A stretch of 64,000 nt of DNA from Anopheles merus (taxonomy: Eukaryota > Arthropoda > Insecta > Diptera > Culicidae): positions 6,047,550-6,111,549 of the forward strand of contig NC_054082.1 in assembly GCF_017562075.2 (NCBI RefSeq), given 5' to 3'. Both the position numbers and the translations under genes were made by a program. The first letter of the stretch is position 1; each line of letters begins with the position of its first letter. Below, one piece after another: positions 32,901 to 43,969 of the stretch. Under the pieces are notes generated by a model that worked only from the letters and a program-made list of their open reading frames with translations, did not search any database and was not told the DNA's origin.

Positions 32901-35900
32901 GTGTAGATTATTTCCCTCTCTGCTCCCTCTAGCAATTGACGACTGTTCTTGTGGTTTGCAATCCATTCCATTCCGGTTATTTCCCACCGGCAACAACAGC
33001 TGGGCGGGTGACAAACGGGACCATCCAGCAGCTGCTGTGCTGTGTGAGGGCGAGGGAAATGAGAGGGCCTGTTATCAATATTTCCCCTTTCTCGGCTCAT
33101 TAACCCGCTAGGTTGGGGAGGCATCATAGGGGGCAGCATTATCTGTTAGGTCAACATTTGTTTTACGTTTAATTACCGTACCTTGGGCGCGACCGCAGAC
33201 CGCCCCGTGGTGCGAAATGTTTCACATGCAAATTTGCGTGTGCGTGGCTTAGAAGCTCTCCACGCTGACGCTGACCGTTTGTGTTTTGCAAACGCAGTTT
33301 TTAATTTTATTATTTTAGTGGCGTGTGTATGCCGCTACCAGCATAAATAAGCAATATAAATAAATGTTGCGCAAACATCATGCTGCGTGCGGAGGGATGG
33401 GAGCTGAAAGAGAGCAGTAAAAATGGGCACATCAACCTGTGGCACAACCCCGCTGCATTCGTGGTGAAAGTTAGCAGTTGGCAAAGAAGAGGAAACAAAA
33501 GTAAAAAACGAACACACAAATTGAAATAAATTCCAATTTATGTTTCATCGCCACCGAAACCCGATCCGAAACGATCGATTGTGCATATTGATGCGCGCGC
33601 TGTAAGTTGAATACACTCTTTCGCTACACTATTTTAAAGCATAAATATCCGCTTTTGCGCGAATTGTGAATAATCATGATTCTCCCTCTCTCCCTCTCTC
33701 TCCGTCTCATGTTACATAGCGCGAAGTAAAAGGACAACAAGGACGACGTGGTTCGGATGGTTGTGCGTTCCGTTGCGTCCGATTAGAAATTAGCAGCCAT
33801 TCGCACCGCGCTGTTGTGCCCTAATCAGCGGGTCCTTTCGGGTGTCATTAAGCATCGTCAGCTTTCCGAGCACGTGTCGGCAAGTCGAGCTTTGTGGCGG
33901 CCGTAGACCCGGGTGACACCGGTCAGAGTTTGGAAGGTGGCACTGTTGCCTACCACCATGCTGCCCGGATAGAAAACGAATTCACTTTCAACGCTGTGCT
34001 GGGATTTGTGTTGTTGTAGCTTCTGTATCATTTCCTTCGTTTTCGTATCATATTTTTCGACACTAAGTGAGGTCTGGTCCCAAAAACAGGTCTCAAGAGA
34101 GCGATGCAAAGCTTCCGAGGTGAAGACAGTGCCGAAATCTTGTGCATACAAATGTGGCCGAGGGGCGTGTGTGTACCTCCCCCCCATCGGGAAGAAGGTC
34201 GTCAGTGTCCTGAATGTTAATTCGGCACCGAATGCTCCCCGAGCTGCTGCTGGCCGGCTTTTCCGTGCCATGCGCCATGAACAGGACAAACATGGTTCAC
34301 ATAAAGACGGACAAATAGCGAAAGTACGCACGCGTTTTGCGTGTCGATGGGGGCAGCACTATACCAGACAAGCGGACAGATCGATTACACAACGTTTTGC
34401 GCCAAACCTCGGAATATGGTGCAACACATATTTCCGATTCAATTTAAAATTTAATCATTGCCGGCGTACCGGTTGCGTGACGTTCGGTCAATGGGTAAAA
34501 TCATGCGAGTGCATGGAAATGAAATGCAAAAAAACCTACATTCACACACAGAAGAGTACTTACATATCCCGGATTACTGGAATTCATTCATTCGTCTGTC
34601 AAGGTTTCGTTGAGGTCCGCGAACGTGTGTGGGCTCAGATCAAACGTCCTTTTATTTTAAATGGATAGCAGAGATTTGCTTAATCAATTGCGCTTCAGTT
34701 TTTTGCAGGAAAGCGGATCCTTGTTGTAGGGATACTCGGTTTCGGGGAGGTTTTCGTTTGGTGTTAAACGAACACGAAACCCCACAGACATGACACAAAG
34801 CAGGGTAAATTCACCGGAAAAGAAAGGCATTTTATTCTACATCCAAACGGCCAAACTGTTGCAGTGGACAAACAGATTCATTCGCTCGCAATGTGCTGTT
34901 GCATCGCTCGTGGCCGCTTCGTCACTATCTGCTAATTGTTCGACTGTTACGCGCATATGCCTACGGTACAGAGTGAGATACGTGCGTACGATCTACGAGA
35001 TAAGCACCACTGCTGATGCTCACGTAGCCCAGTCGGCACCAGTTCGATGCAGCTTACGCCTGCTGATTGATTGATTGGACCGGGATGACGTTTAATGCAA
35101 ATATGTGTAATGCAAAGCGCGCGGCCCGAAAATGGAGGCGCCTGTCACGCTTGATTGCATTGTGTAAATTTGACGTCTCATGGGCGCCATGGGCGCCAGG
35201 GTCTACAACCCTAGCACAAGGAAGAGGTATGTTTTGGTGTATCGAAATCGATGCTGCTAAAACTACTCCACAATGGTTCGAAATTTGTCCATTAATTATG
35301 GAACACGGCTCCAAAGGTCCCCACAACTCTAAAAAAAAGCCCTAAAAAGTCTCCTATCCGTTGATGTGAAATGTTCGTAAATTTCATAAATCCATCCACA
35401 CAAATCTTCCTGATAACTGTGCGAGTAGGAGCGGTTTCGCGATCAGGACAAGCACAACCCTCGTAAATTCGTCCCCCCAAACCTAGGTAGCGGTATCCTT
35501 TGTTTCATTGGGTTGAGTTACACCGGTAGGAATATCCTTTTCGGACTCTGTTTGGCACACATACACGTAGCGATCGTATCTCGGATTCGATACCTCCAGC
35601 GTCAAACATCAATGCGTGTCTGTTGCCAGCTGGAACAGAAGGTTCGATGCAGGTGGTGGAGATGGAGAAACTTATGTAGGATGGTATGGAACAAGCAATT
35701 CGGGATTGTCACCGCACCGATACATCAGTATATTCTGTTTCCAGGTGTATGCTCTGTGGTTACGCACTTAATGGTTAAACAAAGTCACAGAGTGGAAATA
35801 GAGTGCCGCCAGCCCAGGCACAAAGCCGACCAAATCGGTTCGGGTGTGTGTGTGTGGGACATTATTAGCATTATTTGGGTGGAGAGTGGGAAATCAATTC

Positions 35901-37258
35901 CCTTTCCCTTAACCGACAAGCAGCCATTAAAATTAATTGAAAAATCTCTTCGCACCGGGGTACACAAGCCGTTCGGAGGAGATTTTTGTCGGCTGTGTGG
36001 TTTCGATAATGAGCGAAGTTTGCCGTCCTGAAAAGGATCCTTCGATGATTATTTTACCTTTCGTTTGGAGGAGAATTTCGATGGGATGGTGCAGAGTAAA
36101 GGGTGAATGAACCACCGTTGAAGTGTGTTGAAGTGCCCTATATGTCTCTGGAGCACAGACACACACACACACATGAGACATACCCGTTCGTAGCAAATGC
36201 CGGTGGCAGCAATGTTTGCTGACGGTGAGGTGGACATGTGGACAGCTTGCTGTCTACAATGTGAGAATGGTAGTGCTATCAATCATTTTTGTAACAGTCC
36301 TCAATAAGGTATCCAAACCGAAGCGTTACATTGTTATGTGAAGAGAGCGAGATAGAGAGAGAGAGTGTGTGTTTCCTTGGTGTCCTTGTAGGATGTAGTC
36401 GGAAATGCCCACTCGATGCTGGGATACTAAACTGTGTGTACAGACCAACTCTTACCTATATCAACGTGAATGGCATTCTGGCCACTAAATGTGGACAGTA
36501 TTGGTCAGCGTAACAGAGGTTCTCCGTGTACGTGTGAATTCACTAACACAGTTCGTGATGTTTTAATCGCCTTTAGGATCTCCCCATCACCCTCGGTGCG
36601 CTTTTCGCCTCAGAGGATAGTCTCCTATTTTTTTGGCAGGAGGGGAAGGGCTACAGGATTCAGCAGAAGGACGTCAGTCAGTGACGTGATTGATTGGCTA
36701 TAGACAGACTGTGCTGTTCGACGCGGGGCACAAATAGGCTTATTTCAGTGGAGGCGTTGAACGTGTTCTGACGAGCGCCGTTGCGTTGCCACGCCGATTC
36801 CAAGTACTTCCGGTCACGAAATCTGGACCGATGGCGCCGAAAATAACACGCCCTCATACAGATTTTCCGTTTGCAACAAAAAAGTATGGAGAATTGAACG
36901 GCTTTATGTCTGCGAATGAGGAAGAGCATTCACTTTGTACGATAAATATAGCTTTCTTCGCGCAATGGATGATCCTTAAGAGATGCTTTAGATGTGGGCT
37001 TTTTTGTGCGAGACGTTAAAGTTCAATGTTATCTGGTTTTTATAGCAATTCTACTGGGCAGAGGAAAAGCAACGAAATACAATAAAAATAAGCAATACCC
37101 CAATTTATCTTTCATTGGGAGGAGAGAACATCCCGAAAACATAACCCCACACCGACAGACACTTTTTGCGCTCCGGCTGATTGTGCTTCCGAAGTTTTTC
37201 TTATTCATTGCTTTATTTTGATGTTTTTTACCTTCTCTCTCTTTCTCTTTTTCTGCAG
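26902..37258. other. Gene-poor interval upstream of NKCC
   Basis: No supported coding exon. It may be intergenic or a long first intron of the cotransporter gene, because the leader exon at 37259 begins with a splice acceptor. It contains a TGCC tetranucleotide run (about 27907-27926), GTG/CAC trinucleotide repeats (31250-31268, 31735-31752), a C11 tract (32065-32075) and clusters of homeodomain-like TAATTA sites, for example near 28136 with an E-box CACGTG at 28234. The longest open frames (34006-34668 plus, 33858-34331 minus, 35513-36031 plus) lack credible starts or splice context. Confidence 0.5.
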
Positions 37259-37411
37259 CCTCTTTAGATCGACCCAACCGACCGCGCGCGATAAATAATC
37301 TTCGCCCAGTTCGCCCTTCTGCATCTTGGCGATAAAAGAAGGGGAACAAAACTCATCAACCACAACCTTCGGCTGTTCGATATCCATTCCAGAAGTGCCC
37401 ACTCACAGAGC
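37259..37411 (+). other. NKCC leader (5' UTR) exon segment
   Basis: A long CT tract ending in TTTTTCTGCAG (to 37258) forms a strong acceptor just upstream of the cotransporter start codon. This implies at least one further non-coding exon upstream. The segment contains stops and has no coding character before the ATG at 37412. Confidence 0.6.
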
Positions 37412-37802
37412 ATGACAGATCCAAAGGGTGGCGGTGGTGGCGGTGGCGGCGGTGCTGCAAATGACGTGGAAATGAATGCCCTGCCGCGCAATCAGTCAGT
37501 GAACCGGTTCCAGGTTAACCTTGTCAATCATGACGATCCGGCCGGGCACGGCACGGGCAACGGTACGGCCCCCGAGCCGGTCACCGAGGACGACCTGTTC
37601 CCGGAGGAGATGGTCAAGCGGCGAACCTCCCGGCTGCAGTCGCTGCGCAGCAGCTTCCGCACCGACCGGGACCGGGATCCGGAGCAGCCGCGGCAGCGCA
37701 AACCCTCCACGCGCTTCAACGTCGAGGGGGGCGAATCGGACTCGAACGACGACGAGGAGGATAATCTGATCGACGAGAATCGATACGCCCGTAGCTTCCG
37801 GT

Positions 37803-37846
<44 letters not shown>

Positions 37847-40800
37847 TTTGTGCGGCGATTTCACTTTTTTGGTGCTGTTGCGGGATTAAAATGTGGGATT
37901 TTAGCTGGAAATCATTCCCTTACGGAATGAGTGACACGGATCACTTGCATTCGGAGTATGCTGCTGGCTCCAGGGTAACACATGCGGTCCCTACCAATGG
38001 CAAAGGATACCCGACCCCGATAAACGTGGGTTAAGCATCGCATGAAGCGATATGGCGCCTGCGTGGAGTTACCCCTTCCAGTTCCGTGGAAGTAGACAGC
38101 CCGAAACAGATTCGCCTGAAGAGACGTTGAAGATGGTTGGGAAGGAGATTGATTATACTTTACCCCAAAGGTAGCTCGAAAACGGCTTATGCTTATGATT
38201 TAGACCACACCGACATCGACCAAAAGCACGTACACATCCAAATAAGGGCTGCGTTCGTGGAATCGAATAATGGTGGGGAGCCATTTTTTCCCCACAATGC
38301 AGACGGCCAGAAGAAGCTGTTTACAATTTCGATGAATAAATTATGCGATTTCCTTCGGTAGCCATTCGGTATCTAACTTTGGTTGTCTCGGACCTCACTT
38401 CTGCCTTCTTCCTTCGCCCTTTGCAGACACTTTACCCGGGAAGCGCTGCCACGGATGGACAACTATCGCAACATCCTGTCGTTCCAGGGCAACCAGAGAC
38501 CGACGCTGGACGAGCTGCACGACGCCTCCATCACGAACAAGGTAGGCCGTACCTTCAACAATGGGGAAATGATGCCATTTTCTCACAAGCAAAAGTGTTC
38601 AAACCGACAGCGCCGTTTGCGCTTTGGGTGGGGACGCCCACGCCGTCCGCCGTGCATCGGAATTGATTAATTTATTTAATCTAACCGACGTCCTGCGGGT
38701 CAAACTCTCTGGTTAATTGATCAAATGGATTCGTTTAGTGCCATTACTCCGACCCTTCCTCGTCGACGGTGGCGCCCTGTGAAGGGAGGGGGAGTTCCAC
38801 TAGCTGGGTGCGACAAGGGCGTTTAATGTGCCTTTTCGCGCATCACAGTAATGTATGTGTGTATGGTGTGTGTGTTTGAAGGACAGCAAGAAGAGAGGAT
38901 ACTGAAGGTTAATTAAAACAGACTGCTGCGCGCGGCTGTACACGGCGGGTGTGTGTTGCGCGCGGAACAACCCTTCGCGTGTCTCCAATCGCGTGTGCCC
39001 AATGCGAGAGGTTTCCAATTAATACCAATCAAATGGTAGTACTTGATTGGACTTCTGGCCAGTGTGCCGGCGTGTGTGCTGCGTGCTCCGATACCGCAGT
39101 TCGCAAATGGAATGTGCAGTTTTTGCACGGCGATGAATGGGCTTTTGGTTTTATTCTGGCGACTCCGTAACAATCGTATTATAAAGGTAAAGGTATTACA
39201 TTTTGATATCCTGAAAAGCATCACACCATGAGGGGAAGCATGCAATTGATGCTACATTTATAGCGCAGTGAGCTAAAATTAAATCGGATATAGTAGGAGA
39301 GTTGCAGCGCTTGAAGAGCACCGCAACCAATGCGAAAGGTGCTACGTTTCGCGCCTGCAAGGTATGCAATCCGCGCGCGCGCGAGGAATTTAATTTCGCC
39401 CCATACACCATGTACAGGTATCGGTTTTAATTGAACTTTTACAACCCCTGCGGGCACCACAACGGGTTCTCGGGACAAGGGGAAAGGGGGGGGGGGCATT
39501 TCTTGGTAACATTTACACCTGTCCCGGGTGTGCTTGTCCCGTGTTGCTATGGATGGTTGGGCAGTAAAGTGTAACGGAAACGAAAAGAAGGAGTACGTGC
39601 TTCGTTTCGGTCGTTCTGCTTGTCCCCCCATCCCCCCAATTTTCCCCGAACGCGCATCTTGAAAGATGCTTGGATAAGCTTTCCTTTTCAATTTCCCGTC
39701 CGGCGTAAAATTGAATCGAGACAGCGAGTTTTGCGGCGCTCGGACTATCGGATAGCACTCGAGATGGATAGAACTGTGCCGGCATTGACCGGGATTTCTC
39801 CCCCCGCCGTATCCGAGAACGGTCAATTACTGGGACCCAATCAATAGTCCTTATTGAGTTAGGGATAACTGGCCGGGTTGGGGTGTCAGTCAGCTTGAAG
39901 AGTAGTGGATTTTTGTGTTGCTTCGGCGAATCGGAGCGAAGAATGCTATTTTCTGGGTTGAAGAATGTACGTGAAAAGCGCTCTGTTTGGGGAGAAATTA
40001 ACACGACGAGCCCGATGGTTTAAATCACTCACATTTAATCTGGTTCTAATCGCTCTCTTCTTGTTCTGCTCCCTCCATGCAGGAAACAATGCGCCGCGGT
40101 ACGGTGCACGAACCGGCCGAGATGGACGGATCGATCAAGTTCGGCTGGATTAAGGGCGTGCTGATGCGCTGCCTGCTAAACATCTGGGGCGTGATGCTGT
40201 TCCTGCGGCTGAGCTGGGTCGTCGGCCAGGCCGGTATCGTGCAGGGCGTCGTGCTGATCTGCATGACCACCGTCGTGACGACGATCACCGCCCTCTCGAT
40301 GTCCGCCATCAGCACGAACGGTGTGATCAAGGGCGGCGGCACGTACTACATGATATCGCGCTCGCTCGGGCCCGAGTTTGGCGGCTCGATCGGGCTCATC
40401 TTCTCGCTGGCGAACGCGGTCGCCTGCGCGATGTACGTGGTCGGGTTCTGCGAGTCCATGATCGATCTGCTCGCCTCGTTCGGCGTGGCGATCGTGGACG
40501 GGGCCGTGAACGATGTGCGCATCATCGGCTGCATCACGATCGTGCTGCTGCTGTGCATCGTCGTCGTCGGGATGGAGTGGGAGGCGAAGGCCCAGATCGT
40601 GCTGCTCATCATCCTGCTGGTGGCGATCGTGGACTTCTGCGTCGGGTCGCTGTGGGGCCCAAAGTCGGAGCTGGACGTGGCGCGCGGCTTCGTCGGCTAC
40701 AATGCGACGGTACTGATGGAGAACATGCAGTCGGCGTACCGCGTGTCGAAGGGCACGCAGCACGATTTCTTCTCCGTGTTTTCCATCTTCTTCCCGGCCG

Positions 40801-43800
40801 CGACGGGCATTCTGGCGGGGGCGAACATTAGCGGCGATCTGAAGGACCCGTCGTCCTCCATCCCGAAGGGCACGATACTGGCGATTGTGATTACGTCCGC
40901 GTCGTACATCGGCATGGCGGTGATGGCGGGCGCAACGGTGCTGCGCGACGCGACCGGCAACGTCACGGACGTCGCGAACGGGACGTGGGACTTTTCCGCG
41001 TGCGAGGAGACGAGCTGCGCGTACGGACTGCACAACTCGTTCCAGGTGATGGAGCTGGTGTCGGTGTTTGGGCCGCTGATCTATGCCGGCTGCTTCGCGG
41101 CCACGCTCTCGTCCGCGCTGGCCAGCCTCGTGTCGGCGCCGAAGGTGTTCCAGGCGCTGTGCAAGGACAAGCTGTACCCGAAGATCAGCTGGTTCGGCAA
41201 GGGCTTCGGCAAGAACAACGAGCCGGTGCGCGGGTACATACTGACGTTCGTCATCTCGGTGGCGGTGATTCTGGTGGGCGATCTGAACATGATCGCGCCG
41301 CTCATCTCCAACTTCTTCCTGGCCGCTTACTGTCTGGTGAACTTCAGCACGTTCCATGCCAGCTTGGCCAAACCGGTCGGCTGGCGGCCAACTTTTAAGG
41401 TATGGAAAGGGAAGAAGCTCCTTTTTCGCGTACTCTTTCCCTGTTATCAAACTCCATTTTGCTTCCCATTTTTTTGCAGTATTACAACATGTGGCTGAGT
41501 CTACTGGGTGCTATCTTCTGTATCGCGGTAATGTTCCTGATCTCCTGGCCCACGGCACTGATCACCTTTGCGGCCGTCCTGTCGCTGTACCTGATCGTGT
41601 CGTACCGCAAGCCCGACGTTAACTGGGGCTCCACCACGCAAGCCCAAACGTACAAGAACGCACTCCTCTCGGTGCAGCAGCTGAACAATGTGGAGGAGCA
41701 CGTCAAGAACTACCGGCCCCAGATACTGGTCCTGTGCGGGCATCCGAGCTCCCGGCCACTGCTCGTCAACTTTGCCTACCTGCTCACCAAGAAGCTGTCC
41801 CTGCTCGTCTGTGGCCACGTGACCAAGACGCACGTGTCGCAGAAGTACCGCAACCATCTGCAGAAGAAGGCGGCCGAGTGGTTCCGCCGGCACAAGGTGA
41901 AGGGGTTCTATTCGCTGATCGACGATAACGATTTCGAGACCGGGTCGCGCGCCATCATGCAGGCGTCCGGCATCGGCAAGCTGCGCCCGAACGTGCTGCT
42001 GATGGGCTTCAAGAGCGACTGGGATCGGTGCGAGCCGGCCGAGCTGGAGCAGTACTTTAACGTCGTGCACAAGGCGCTCGACATGTACTTATCGGTGGCG
42101 ATACTGCGCGTCGGCAAGGGCTTCGACTACTCGCAGGTGCTCGGCGAGGACACGGTCAAGTTCATCTCGGAGTACCCGCGCACGCTGGTGGCGAACGACA
42201 GCACGAACGATCTGCTCAGCCACAACAAGGTCAGCTCGCTGCACGGCAGCTGCGATTCGCTCAGTCGCAACGTTTCGCAAGGTAGGTGGTTAGAGAGCTC
42301 CGTAACACAGCACTGGCCGTTGAGCAATATAATCTTTTATTTTATTTTAATCTGTCGCCTCGTTGCATGTTACGCACCAAAATCGAACACACACACACAC
42401 ACACTCTGATACCAACCATCTTGCCTGTTCTAATAACAATGTGCACCTCCTCCTCCGGAACGTTCTCACACTCCAACACAACTCTTCTGCACCCACCAAA
42501 ACAACGGCTTTGCTGATGCTGATGCCCCCGGAATGATGACGACCGTTCGATCGGCATGGAATGGAATGTGGAATGCCCAAAACAAACCCCCACCATCCCA
42601 TCCCTCCCCCGCAATGCACTTGTGGAACGCGTACGGCACACGGATGCGCATCTCGTCGGCTTTCCCCGATCGCTTCCCATCGCTAGACCAAACTAATGAC
42701 GTTAACGAGAAGAATGCGAAAAACCTCAAGGGTAAGTGACGAGCGCCGTAGTAATGCTGTACACACTGTAGCGATTGAAGCGCATGAAGAGCGAATGCGA
42801 CTGCTTTGTCGTTGAATTCAGCATTTGTAACGATGGCGCTGGCGCCGGGAATGAATTGCTACTAATGCCGTTTTTTGTCCATCTTTTAGCAAGCAGTACC
42901 AGCGATCTGAGCAAAACCATCTCCGTAGCACCAGACCCGATCGACATCAATGCCAAGCTGCTCACGGTACGCTGCTGTGTCTTACCTTTGTGTTCGCTTT
43001 TGTCAACCCCTACCTTCTCACTGCAGGAAACTGGCCAGCGGTCACTGAAACGGGGCGATCCGTCCCTGCTGTACCGCGGCCCGGGCGGCGCCGAGCTGCC
43101 CACCGAGGTGCTGGACGAGCTGACGCAGTTCACCTCGAAAAAGAAGACGGGCATCATCGACGTGTACTGGCTGTACGATGACGGTGGGCTGACGCTGCTG
43201 CTGCCGTACATTATCAGCACCCGGCGGAACTGGGCGTCGTGCAAGCTGCGCGTGTTCGCGCTCGCCAACCGCAAGACGGAGCTGGAGTTCGAGCAGCGCA
43301 ACATGGCGAGCCTGCTGGCCAAGTTCCGCATCGACTACTCCGATCTGCAGCTGCTGCCGGACGTCACCAAGAAGCCGAACCAGGAGATGGCCGACTTTTT
43401 CAAGGGATTAATCAAAGAGTTTACGGCGAAGGATGAGGCCGCGGATGCTAGCACAGGTAAGGGGGTAGAGGGTCCATCACCGTCCGGCCGGGCAGCTCTC
43501 CATTGGAATAAGTGTTTGCAATTAAAACTTTACCCATCATTATGCGCTAACCGAGTTGGGCTAAATGGGAACTAGTTACCGTACGGTACGGTCCACTTTG
43601 CGGGTGAATTGTTGTTTCTCCAACTCGGAAGATCTCGGTCTGCTGCCGCCACTATCGCTTCAAGCGTAACTCTTCCTTCTGACATTCATTGACTCTTTCT
43701 TCCTCTCGTTCACAGCGGGAACTTCGACCATCTCGAAGGCGGAACTGCTCGCGGTACAGGACAAGACGAACCGCCATCTGAATCTGCGCGAGTATCTGCT

Positions 43801-43969
43801 CCAGCACTCCAGCAAGTCCGACCTGGTCGTGATGACGCTGCCGATGCCGCGCAAGGGTGTCGTCTCCGCTCCGCTCTACATGGCGTGGCTGGAAGCGTTG
43901 AGCCGCGATCTGCCCCCGTTCCTGTTTGTCCGCGGCAATCAGACGTCCGTGCTGACGTTCTACTCTTAA
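37412..43969 (+). CDS. Na-K-Cl cotransporter (SLC12 family, NKCC-like)
   Basis: An electroneutral cation-chloride cotransporter of the plasma membrane. Coding exons: 37412-37800, 38427-38541, 40083-41399, 41480-42281, 42687-42731, 42890-42966, 43027-43456 and 43716-43969, phase-consistent, about 1142 residues. The N-terminus has two SPAK/OSR1 docking motifs, RFQV (32-35) and RFNV (101-104), then an acidic run. Next comes the NKCC regulatory segment [14 protein letters not shown], whose Thr133 matches the kinase-activated Thr region, and RPTLDELH. Exon 3 holds most of the 12-helix amino-acid-permease core, starting [19 protein letters not shown], with N-glycosylation sites NVT and NGT (about 461 and 467) in the loop before helix 8. 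The cytosolic SLC12 domain follows and ends [13 protein letters not shown], a conserved NKCC/NCC terminus. The 45-nt exon (42687) may be a cassette. NKCC is favoured over KCC by the N-terminus; NKCC versus NCC is not settled. It resembles fly Ncc69. Confidence 0.93.
37801..38426. other. NKCC intron 1
   Basis: The GTAAGT donor is immediately followed by a (GT)20 tract. The remainder has no exon-like sequence. It ends in a CTTCGCCCTTTGCAG acceptor. Confidence 0.75.
37805..37844. repeat. (GT)n tract directly at NKCC exon 1 donor
   Basis: About 20 GT units start inside the donor sequence itself, so the repeat presents many competing GT dinucleotides beside the functional splice site. Confidence 0.95.
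38542..40082. other. NKCC intron 2
   Basis: This 1.54 kb intron precedes the exon with the transmembrane core. It contains a G11 tract (39486-39496) and an open minus-strand frame of about 200 codons (39221-39826) that has no recognisable domain. No alternative exon is evident. Confidence 0.6.
42687..42731 (+). other. 45-nt in-frame NKCC exon, possible cassette
   Basis: An acceptor (CATCGCTAG) and donor (AAGG-GTAAGT) enclose 45 nt in phase 1 on both sides, encoding about 15 polar residues ([15 protein letters not shown]) in the cytosolic domain. Skipping it keeps the frame (NVSQ then ASSTSDL). The pyrimidine tract is short, as is common in regulated exons. It is included in the CDS model above. 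Confidence 0.6.

Noticed and set aside
33858..34331. 157-codon minus-strand open frame
   Set aside because: Overlaps the frame above, has no recognisable domain, and its Ser/Cys-rich and low-complexity parts look random.
34006..34668. 220-codon plus-strand open frame
   Set aside because: No ATG at the start (TTG), no domain, no splice context, overlapping a similar open frame on the other strand. Probably chance.
35513..36031. 172-codon plus-strand open frame
   Set aside because: Starts from TTG, contains repeat-encoded segments, and no family resemblance.
39221..39826. 201-codon minus-strand frame inside NKCC intron 2
   Set aside because: Passes through a G11 tract and has no domain or good start. 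Considered as a nested gene, but the evidence is too weak.
40176..41450. 424-codon open frame on the minus strand
   Set aside because: It is the antisense shadow of the GC-rich NKCC transmembrane exon; its Arg/His-rich composition is typical of such shadows.
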